Positions 1 through 5,917 of a stretch of DNA of 9,628 nucleotides are shown in pieces (position 1 is the first letter of the stretch; every line of letters begins with the position of its first letter). Location: positions 1 to 9,628 of the forward strand of contig CAYPOY010000198.1 in NCBI GenBank assembly GCA_964412395.1, in the 5' to 3' direction. Both the position numbers and the translations under genes were made by a program. This stretch comes from CAYPOY01 sp964412395. Its GTDB lineage: Bacteria; Chloroflexota; Anaerolineae; B4-G1. The notes beneath the pieces were generated by a model that worked only from the letters and a program-made list of their open reading frames with translations, was not told the DNA's origin and did no database searches.

Positions 1-64
1 GACGCACCCTGCGGCCTTCTAAGCGTTTTTGGGTTTCGTTCTGCTACGATTTCCCACCACGGGA
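1..64. repeat. 64-bp direct repeat, copy 1
   Basis: This stretch recurs at 163-226 with a single mismatch (A at 6 versus G at 168), giving a period of 162 bp. It begins at the first base of the window, so the element may extend further upstream. Its distal end forms the left part of a long hairpin (41-75). No reading frame here looks like a gene. It could be a unit of a larger tandem array or a dispersed intergenic repeat; the window alone cannot separate these. Confidence 0.9.
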
Positions 65-75
65 AAACGTAGCAG
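41..75. repeat. Long imperfect hairpin at the end of repeat copy 1
   Basis: Bases 41-55 pair with 61-75 across a 5-base loop (ACCAC): 14 pairs with one A-A mismatch. The outer eight pairs are CTGCTACG against CGTAGCAG. In copy 2 only the left arm and the inner CCC/GGG remain, because the similarity stops at 226. There is no T-run on either side, so I do not call it a terminator. It resembles the foldback of a REP-like element. Confidence 0.75.
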
Positions 76-162
76 TTCTGGGGCTCTCTAAGGCCCTTTA
101 GAGCCGTTCTGCGGCGTTTGGCAAATTCATCAACCCCACCCTCAGCGGCGAGCAGGCCGCTA
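76..162. repeat. Spacer between repeat copies, with two small hairpins
   Basis: This non-coding spacer separates the two 64-bp copies. It holds a foldback at 82-105 (GGCT/AGCC and CTAA/TTAG arms with a 2-base bulge) and a perfect 6-bp stem at 144-149/156-161 (AGCGGC against GCCGCT, 6-base loop). With the repeat copies it makes bases 1-226 a dense cluster of foldback structures with no recognisable gene. Confidence 0.5.
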
Positions 163-226
163 GACGCGCCCTGCGGCCTTCTAAGCGTTTTTGGGTTTCG
201 TTCTGCTACGATTTCCCACCACGGGA
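163..226. repeat. 64-bp direct repeat, copy 2
   Basis: This is the second copy of the element at 1-64, 63 of 64 bases identical. Similarity stops abruptly at 226, just where the right arm of the copy-1 hairpin would begin, so this copy lacks most of that hairpin. The terminator of the neighbouring gene begins only a few bases later. Confidence 0.9.
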
Positions 227-228
227 CC

Positions 229-285
229 AGGGAAGAGACAAAGACGCTCCTGATCCCCCACCTGGGGAGATCAGGAGCCAGTCTT
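229..285 (-). terminator. Rho-independent-type terminator for the propeller gene
   Basis: Bases 246-255 (GCTCCTGATC) pair perfectly with 269-278. Inside them CCCC 256-259 pairs with GGGG 264-267 around a 4-base loop with a single bulged A. Outside them AAGAC 241-245 pairs with GTCTT 281-285 after a 2-base bulge. Read on the minus strand, the hairpin starts 19 bases after the stop codon of the gene ending at 305. It is followed by a T-rich stretch (TCTTTGTCTCTT), though not a pure T-run. The position fits the end of the whole minus-strand gene run. Confidence 0.85.
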
Positions 286-304
286 GATGGGCGTACGTCT
301 GCGA

Positions 305-2812
305 TCAGTAGTTACGCAGGGTGAGAGGCAGATAGATCTGGTACTGCACTGTCTGTGTTGGCAGTCTGACCATAAAGGCGTCCTGTTGTGCGCCGTTGTA
401 GGTCCTGTCGTAGGCGCCCTCCGAGGTGGGAAAGTCGTCGGCGTCGGAGCCGGTATCGCCCGTGGCGTAGACGTTGCCCGACCCATCCACAGCGATGGCA
501 CAGCCGTTGCCGCACTCACTGCCGCTTCCTCCCAGGAAGGTGGCGTAGGCCAGGTCGCTGCCGTCGGCGTTCACCTTGACCACGTAGGCATCGGTGCCGC
601 CGAGAGTCGTATCGAAGGCACCGTCCGTGACGGGAAAGTTGCTAGAGTCGGTCTTGCCAACCGCGTAGGCGTTTCCTTCCCCATCCACGGCAATGTCCTT
701 GCCATAGTCACCAGGGCCGCCCCCGCCCAGGTAGGCGGAGTAGACCAGGTCGCTGCCGGCCGGGTTCAGCTTGAGCATGAACGCATCCCCGTAACCGCCA
801 TTGTGATCCTGGTCGAAGGCACCAGACGTGGTGGGAAAGTCGGTCTTGGAAGCGGTCATGCCGGTCAAGTAGGCGTTCTCCGACCCGTCCACGGCCACGG
901 CGCAGGCATAGTCACAACCGCTCCCGCCCAGGTAGGTGGAGTAGACCAGGTCGGCCGCACCGTTACCGGCCGGGTTCAGTTTGACCAGGAAGGCATCGGG
1001 TGTTTGATGCACTCCGCTGCCGTCATCGTTGCAGAGGCCATCGGTGCCGCAGGTCGTGTCGTAGGCCCCCGCCGTGGTGGGGAGGTCATCTGACTCGGTG
1101 TCTCCCGTGATGTAGACGTCACCGTCCCCGTCTATCGCGATGTTGCAGCCTTCGGCTCCTGCGCACTCGATGTCCCTTCCCCCCACGTAAGTGGCGTAGG
1201 TCAGGGTGACGCCGTCGCTGCTCACGATGGCAAGGAAGGCATCGGTCGCGCCGCCGTTGTACTCCTCTGCGTAGGCTCCACTCGTGGTGGAGAAACCAGC
1301 ACCGGTGGAGCCTGAGACGTAGGCCTGCCCCGCACTGTCCAGGGCGATGTCGTGGCCCTCGGCGTTGAACCCCACGATGCAGCCACCGTAGAGCAGCTCG
1401 CTGCCAGTGGGGTTCAGCTTGGCCACAAACGCGCCGCCGCCCTCGCAGGGGGCGAATGAGCCGGGCGTGTCGGGGAAGCCCAGGTTGCTCCAGCCGGTGA
1501 CATAGACGTTCTCGTCGCCGTCCACGGCGACACCATGGGCATAGTCACCAGCGCTGCCGCCCATGAAGGTGGCATAGACCAGGTCAGCCGTCCCGTTGCC
1601 GGCGGGGTTGATTTTGGCTACAAAGGCATCGTTGCCTCCGGCGATGGTCTCGCTGAAAGCACCCGTCGTGTGGGGAAAATCGTCCGAAGCGGTCATCCCG
1701 ACGATGTAGGCATCCCCGTCCCCGTCCACCGCGATGTCGCGGCCCCAATCTTGCTCACTCCCGCCCAGGTAAGTGCCATAGAGGAAGTCGTCGGCATCCT
1801 GTGGAGACAGAGAGCGAGGTGACGAGGGAGATGAGGAGAAGGGAGCCATGATTTCAGCGCCTTTTATCTCGGGTCGGGCGGATGGCAGATTCAGGGACGT
1901 ACTGTCGGCGTCCACAGCCTGCAAGAGGGGCAGGGTGAAGTCGCCCGCGGCAGTGGTCAAGCGCAGACGGTACCCCTCACCCCCGGCCCCTCTCCCGCCA
2001 GCAGGAGAAGGGGGTGTTTCCAGGGTCAGGGCGTCGGCGCCGTCCACGCGCAGGCGCACGTCCCGTAGGGCAAATTGCCAATTTGCCCCACACACCAGTC
2101 GCCAGGTCCAGCGGCCACCTTCACTGGTGATCTCCAGGTCAACACCGGGGTAGAGGTCCACGTAGCGCACGCCGCCCCAGGCCGGCACGTCGGTGCGCCG
2201 GTTGGCCGGGTCGTCGCCGGTGAAGTAGGAGACGTGCGTGTCCAACCGGTCGAAGGGCTCCAGGCGCGGGTGGGGATTGGCGCCGGGGAAGCTCAGTTTG
2301 AGGTTAACGCCCCTCCTCCCCTGCTCCTCCGCTCCTCTGCTCCCTTGCTCCCCTGCCCCCTCGCCCCCCCGCTCAAGGATCGTGAACCAGAGCGCGTGGT
2401 CGGCCAGGTAGATGGTGGTGTTCCCCCGGCGCACCTGGAAGCGCACGCCAGCATCAAACTGGCCGACGTTCTCGACGAACATCAGGGGCGCGCCTTGCAA
2501 GGCCGCCACGACGCGGGCACGGTCAGGGGCGAGAGCCGGGGCCGGCCCTTCGGCTCCGCCCCCCTCGGATGCACTCCGGCCAAGCAGGGCAGGTCTATCC
2601 GGCTCGGGGGTGGGAACTGGTGCAACGAGCAGTGCCGCTGGCCGCGGTGGGGCCGCGGCAGGTACGGTCGGGTCAGGGGTGGGGGCTGACGCAATGAGGG
2701 GAAGTGACTGCGATTGAGCTGCGGCGGTGGACTGCGTCCAACCCAGCACGAGCAAGGCCAGCAAAGCCAGGCCCGCAACGAGAACGAATACAGCAAACGG
2801 TCGTGTTTTCAT
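305..2812 (-). CDS. Secreted SBBP-repeat seven-bladed beta-propeller protein
   Basis: Predicted exported or cell-surface protein of 835 residues; its ligand or activity is unknown. Residues 1-33 form a signal peptide or membrane anchor: a short basic start, a hydrophobic core about 8-25, then an Ala-rich stretch. A Pro/Ala-rich linker runs to about 105. Residues about 108-300 resemble the N-terminal domain that often precedes SBBP repeats (MFVENVGQFD, YLADHALWF, YPGVDLEI). Residues about 343-818 hold seven SBBP repeats (Y-x-T-[YF]-LGG ... AVDG-x-x-x-Y-x-x-G ... DAF-x-x-KLNPAG), enough for one closed seven-bladed propeller. The tail ends QIYLPLTLRNY, like many Chloroflexota secreted proteins. 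Start: ATG at 2810-2812 has AAGGAGG 8 bases upstream and begins MKTRPFAVFV; the longer frame to 2890 would translate a hairpin repeat. Three low-complexity linkers (about 78-95, 148-168, 267-281) look repeat-derived. It lies 88 bp after the glycosyltransferase gene and before a strong terminator. Confidence 0.9.
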   Translation of the reverse strand: MKTRPFAVFVLVAGLALLALLVLGWTQSTAAAQSQSLPLIASAPTPDPTVPAAAPPRPAALLVAPVPTPEPDRPALLGRSASEGGGAEGPAPALAPDRARVVAALQGAPLMFVENVGQFDAGVRFQVRRGNTTIYLADHALWFTILERGGEGAGEQGSRGAEEQGRRGVNLKLSFPGANPHPRLEPFDRLDTHVSYFTGDDPANRRTDVPAWGGVRYVDLYPGVDLEITSEGGRWTWRLVCGANWQFALRDVRLRVDGADALTLETPPSPAGGRGAGGEGYRLRLTTAAGDFTLPLLQAVDADSTSLNLPSARPEIKGAEIMAPFSSSPSSPRSLSPQDADDFLYGTYLGGSEQDWGRDIAVDGDGDAYIVGMTASDDFPHTTGAFSETIAGGNDAFVAKINPAGNGTADLVYATFMGGSAGDYAHGVAVDGDENVYVTGWSNLGFPDTPGSFAPCEGGGAFVAKLNPTGSELLYGGCIVGFNAEGHDIALDSAGQAYVSGSTGAGFSTTSGAYAEEYNGGATDAFLAIVSSDGVTLTYATYVGGRDIECAGAEGCNIAIDGDGDVYITGDTESDDLPTTAGAYDTTCGTDGLCNDDGSGVHQTPDAFLVKLNPAGNGAADLVYSTYLGGSGCDYACAVAVDGSENAYLTGMTASKTDFPTTSGAFDQDHNGGYGDAFMLKLNPAGSDLVYSAYLGGGGPGDYGKDIAVDGEGNAYAVGKTDSSNFPVTDGAFDTTLGGTDAYVVKVNADGSDLAYATFLGGSGSECGNGCAIAVDGSGNVYATGDTGSDADDFPTSEGAYDRTYNGAQQDAFMVRLPTQTVQYQIYLPLTLRNY
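1973..2014 (-). repeat. GC-rich foldback repeat inside the propeller gene
   Basis: This segment encodes residues 267-280 of the propeller protein, a Pro/Gly/Ala-rich insert (starting PPSPAGGRG) unlike the beta-rich sequence around it. CCCCTCTCC at 1987-1995 can pair with GGAGAAGGGG at 2004-2013 with one bulge. From memory, near-identical CCCTCACCCCCGGCCCCTC-type sequences are common intergenic repeats in many bacterial genomes. Here the reading frame stays open through it. Confidence 0.6.
2309..2371 (-). repeat. Polypurine low-complexity tract inside the propeller gene
   Basis: The coding strand is a near-continuous run of G and A in repeated GGAGCA/GGGAGC-like steps. It encodes residues 148-168, rich in Gly, Glu, Gln and Arg (GEGAGEQGSRGAEEQGRRG). 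It interrupts the N-terminal domain between FTIL and VNLKLSF, so it is probably a surface loop. The composition differs sharply from the flanking coding sequence, suggesting expansion or insertion of a simple repeat in frame. Confidence 0.65.
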
Positions 2813-2820
2813 TGTTATTT

Positions 2821-2827
2821 CCTCCTT
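2821..2827 (-). promoter_or_regulatory. Ribosome binding site that fixes the propeller-gene start
   Basis: AAGGAGG on the minus strand lies 8 bases before the ATG at 2810-2812. It is a strong Shine-Dalgarno match and rules out the upstream in-frame ATG at 2890, which would add 26 residues and consume the intergenic hairpin. Confidence 0.85.
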
Positions 2828-2836
2828 ACCTATACC

Positions 2837-2888
2837 GCGCAGTGGATGTAACCCTGCGCCCTGGAGCGGCAGGCTACAAACCTGCCGC
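2837..2888. repeat. Two intergenic hairpins between glycosyltransferase and propeller genes
   Basis: GCGGCAGG at 2866-2873 pairs perfectly with CCTGCCGC at 2881-2888 around the 7-base loop CTACAAA. A smaller stem, GCGCAG 2837-2842 against CTGCGC 2854-2859, lies beside it. Neither is followed by a T-run in either direction, so transcription may well read through into the propeller gene. They could stabilise RNA or be dispersed palindromic elements. Confidence 0.7.
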
Positions 2889-2900
2889 AAGCGGAAAAGA

Positions 2901-5894
2901 TTACTCAGACTTCCGAAGTCTCCGGAGACTGCGGAAGTCTTCTGGGGTTTTCACGGTGAACTCCACCACGTTCGACCTCGCTCCCACCTCTCCGTTCAGA
3001 TCCACCAGCCGTTCGCCGTCGAGGAGGGTTACCCAGCAGCGATAGTTGCCGGGCGCTACCCCATCGTACCGAAAAGTGCCAGAGCTCACGTAGGGAAGTA
3101 CTTCCTCGTGTAGCTCGAAAAAGGGAAGCCACTCGCTATCCTCCTCCGGGTCGAACGCCAGGTCGTTAGAGAGGATGAGGGCATCCACGAAGAGAGCCAG
3201 CGTGCCAGGGGTCCACTCCTGGATCGGGCGGGCCATGCGCACGGTGTGGGTGCCAGCACCGAGGGGCAGGCTCGCCACCTGCACCCACGCCCACTCGGAG
3301 AGCGGGTCGCCCGGGGCGTATGCGAGCGTGTGGGTCTGACCATCCACGCTCAAGTGGAATGGATAGGGATCAGGCATGCGGCGGTAGGTGCGTATCCAGA
3401 GAGCGTGGGTGCCTGACGAGGGCAGGGTGACGGTGATGTAGGCGCTTCCCAACACCATCCGGTCCGCCAGGTAGCCACGACCACGGAAGCCGGTCACGAA
3501 TCGCCAGTCCTCTTCCCATCCATCGTCCCGCTGCATATCCTCCGCCTCCACCACGACGGTGTTTGAGCGGAGCCGCTGGCACTTCAGCAAAGCCTGGGCT
3601 GGACCGGACGCATCCTCCATCCACCAGTGCAGTTGGACAGGCTGACCAGGCTCGGGGGTGGAGGAGGACAGATTACCCAGGTGCACCTGGGGCGCAGCAC
3701 ATCGGGCTGCCTGGATGTCAAAGGTGTCCACCAGGTAGAGGTCGAACCACCGTCCCTCTCGTTCCAGATGTGCCCCCAGGCAGCGCTGCAGGGTCTCCAG
3801 GATGGGGGCCAGGTCCTCCTCCCGCTTCTGGAGCGAGTGGTTGATCACGAAGGCCAGGTTCTCGAAGTAGATCCCTTCGCGGGAGAGGGTAAACAGGAAC
3901 TCCTCGTAGGTACCGACCCAGATGTGCTGTGCGATTTGGTCCCGGGACAGCTTGCGTCGGACCTCCAGCAAGAACAGCGGTTGCTCGAACTGGATGGCGT
4001 CGCTCGACTCGGCGAAGTAGGGAACGTAGACCCGGCGGCCCGGAGCCACGGCCTGGGTCACCGTGTCCGCCAACTCGCGCCGCAGTTGCCGGCCGTCGGG
4101 ATCCTTGACCTCGTTGAAGTAGAGGTAGAAGTTGAGCAAAATCAGTCCAACCGAGACCAGGCAGGCCAGGGCCACGAGCGCAGGGCGAAAGTGGGCAGGG
4201 AGCGCTGCTGCCGTCTCGCGCCAGGCCAGGATGATGACCAGAGCGACCAGGATGTAGAGGGCGGGGAAGCCGGGATAGAAGACGCGCACGTAGGGAGCGC
4301 CAGCGTAGACCGGGACAGGGAAGAAAAGCAGCGCGAACCAGAGCGCAGGGAGTGCATACCCCGGCCGGCGGATACGCGCCAGGGCCAGCACAAACCCCAG
4401 GGCCAGGAAGGGCACCAGGAGCCCGTTGACGATCGGCCCTGAGCGGACGAACAGAAAGTCCCCGTAGGTTTGCTGCCAGAAGTTCTGGATCACCTTGTAG
4501 GAGTTGGTCAGAAACACGCTCAGTGGAGCCGTGTTCCAGTCGAGGCTGCCGGAGTCGTAGTACTGCATCCGTCCCAGCAGGTACTCGGCGACGAAAGGCG
4601 CCACAACCAGGATCGGGGCCAGCAGGGCGGTCAGGTGGGCCACCCACTCGCGGAGCGATGCCCGCTGGGCGGCCAGTGCGATGATCACCCACACCACCGC
4701 CACAGCGATCATCGGTGCGAAGGTGTCGTAGGTGAGCAGACCGATGGCCAGGGCCAGGCCACCCAGGAAAGAGTGTACCGGCCGCAGGACCCGCAGCCCG
4801 TGGGCCAGGAAGGCCAACCCTGCCACAGCCCAGAACTTGACGTGGGCCTCCGCCAGCGCCAGCCGGCTGGCGCTTATGTCCACCAGGGAGATGGCCAGGA
4901 GCGCGGTCGCCAGGAGGGCCGCCGGCGGGCCGAGGGTCTCCCGCACCAGCCAGTAGAAGGCCAGCGTCGCCAACACGCTGTACGTGGCGACGGCGATGCG
5001 AGCCGAGAGAATGCCCGGCCCGAGGAGGTGGTGGAAGGGAACCTGCATGTAGAAACTGGCCGGTTCGGTGGCGTAGTGATACTCGGACTGGATGGTGTGC
5101 TGTCCATCGAGCATCACCGAAACTACTTCAATAGTCCACTTGGACTCATCCCCCTCAATGCCGTAGGGGATGCGGGGCAGGGCGTAGAAACGGGCGCAGG
5201 TGGTCAGGGCCAGCACGAGAACCAGCAGGCCCGCCTCTACCCAGCTCATCCGCCGGGTGGGTAGAGGTTCCTCCTGTGGCGCGGGCCGGCAGAGGGCCAG
5301 CCAGACGATGCAGCCGAGCAGTGCCAGGCCGTAGAAAGCGGAGGCAAGCGCCGACTTGCCATCCAGCAGGAGCAGTTGCCCTTCCATGGCCATAGCCAGC
5401 AGGGCGAGGAGCGTTCCTGCTCGAAGGGCCTGGCGCCGTCGGCCACTCCGCCAGCCGCCCAGGTACAGCCCCACCAGCGCGATTGTGCTGACGGTGGGCC
5501 AGAGTTTGACCCAGGTGGACGTGCGTTCGTCCAGGAAGCGCCAAATGCGGCCCAGCCCGGCCAGCGGGGGACGCTCGACAGGGCCGGTGGCAAAGGGAGG
5601 GATGACAGTGCGTGGGGTGACAGCCCGTATGTACCCCAGTAGAACCAGGAGGAGCAGCCCCACCGCCAACTCCCGCCAGTGGGCTGCCGCCCAGGTCGAG
5701 AGCCTGCGGAGGCTGGGAGGGAGAGAAGCGGCGGGCGGAGCACTTTCCGGCGCGTGCGCGGGCGAGCGCGGCCCTCCCCCAGGCCAGTCTCGCCGCTGGC
5801 GGAGGTGACGCCAGGCCAGGATCAGCCCGGCGTCCAACAGGATCGCCACCACCAGGATGATCACATAGAGTAAAACGAATCTGTCAAGCCCCAT
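2901..5894 (-). CDS. GT-C (GT39/PMT-like) glycosyltransferase with CBM-like tail
   Basis: Membrane protein of 997 residues, predicted to transfer a sugar from a polyprenyl-phosphate donor on the outer membrane face. The acidic motif GIEGDES (246-251), after a membrane segment at 218-238, matches the catalytic DE loop of GT-C enzymes. The core (about 218-592) has roughly ten further hydrophobic segments. Unusually, residues 1-205 hold about five extra membrane segments before the core. The soluble C-terminus includes an Ig-like stretch (736-775), a jelly-roll CBM6/35-like domain (about 778-912: VVVEAEDM, GSAYITVTLPSSGTHALWIR, FVDALIL) and another beta-rich stretch (925-983). The last residues (986-996, DFRSLRRLRKS) come from a palindromic repeat at 2907-2940. 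The start ATG has only a weak site (AGCAAGGG) but lies 23 bp after the acyl-CoA dehydrogenase stop, so translation is probably operon-linked. Acceptor unknown; the propeller protein downstream is a candidate. Confidence 0.85.
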   Translation of the reverse strand: MGLDRFVLLYVIILVVAILLDAGLILAWRHLRQRRDWPGGGPRSPAHAPESAPPAASLPPSLRRLSTWAAAHWRELAVGLLLLVLLGYIRAVTPRTVIPPFATGPVERPPLAGLGRIWRFLDERTSTWVKLWPTVSTIALVGLYLGGWRSGRRRQALRAGTLLALLAMAMEGQLLLLDGKSALASAFYGLALLGCIVWLALCRPAPQEEPLPTRRMSWVEAGLLVLVLALTTCARFYALPRIPYGIEGDESKWTIEVVSVMLDGQHTIQSEYHYATEPASFYMQVPFHHLLGPGILSARIAVATYSVLATLAFYWLVRETLGPPAALLATALLAISLVDISASRLALAEAHVKFWAVAGLAFLAHGLRVLRPVHSFLGGLALAIGLLTYDTFAPMIAVAVVWVIIALAAQRASLREWVAHLTALLAPILVVAPFVAEYLLGRMQYYDSGSLDWNTAPLSVFLTNSYKVIQNFWQQTYGDFLFVRSGPIVNGLLVPFLALGFVLALARIRRPGYALPALWFALLFFPVPVYAGAPYVRVFYPGFPALYILVALVIILAWRETAAALPAHFRPALVALACLVSVGLILLNFYLYFNEVKDPDGRQLRRELADTVTQAVAPGRRVYVPYFAESSDAIQFEQPLFLLEVRRKLSRDQIAQHIWVGTYEEFLFTLSREGIYFENLAFVINHSLQKREEDLAPILETLQRCLGAHLEREGRWFDLYLVDTFDIQAARCAAPQVHLGNLSSSTPEPGQPVQLHWWMEDASGPAQALLKCQRLRSNTVVVEAEDMQRDDGWEEDWRFVTGFRGRGYLADRMVLGSAYITVTLPSSGTHALWIRTYRRMPDPYPFHLSVDGQTHTLAYAPGDPLSEWAWVQVASLPLGAGTHTVRMARPIQEWTPGTLALFVDALILSNDLAFDPEEDSEWLPFFELHEEVLPYVSSGTFRYDGVAPGNYRCWVTLLDGERLVDLNGEVGARSNVVEFTVKTPEDFRSLRRLRKSE
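2907..2940. repeat. 34-bp palindrome overlapping the glycosyltransferase 3' end
   Basis: AGACTTCCG 2907-2915 pairs with CGGAAGTCT 2932-2940, and AGTCT 2917-2921 with AGACT 2926-2930, around a CCGG centre, with one A/G mismatch at 2916/2931. The palindrome lies inside the last codons of the glycosyltransferase and encodes an Arg/Leu/Ser-rich tail unlike the rest of the protein. It could double as a weak end-of-gene structure, but no T-run follows. Confidence 0.85.
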
Positions 5895-5917
5895 GCTGCC
5901 CTTGCTCCGCCTGGGCC

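Noticed and set aside
1..226. CRISPR-like array
   Set aside because: There are only two copies, too long (64 bp) and too widely spaced (98 bp gap) for CRISPR repeats, and no cas genes are present.
284..1093. Plus-strand open frame with periodic GGVDQV segments
   Set aside because: The periodicity is simply the antisense image of the SBBP repeats of the propeller gene.
2866..2888. Intrinsic terminator after the glycosyltransferase
   Set aside because: The hairpin is strong but neither strand has a following T-run, so I list it as a repeat only.
2813..2890. Upstream start of the propeller gene adding 26 residues
   Set aside because: It would translate through the ribosome binding site and an intergenic hairpin; the ATG at 2812 has a strong site and starts a signal peptide.
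3627..4442. Plus-strand open frame (271 codons) opposite the glycosyltransferase
   Set aside because: It is low-complexity, Gly/Gln/Glu-rich antisense of membrane-protein coding sequence, with no motif.
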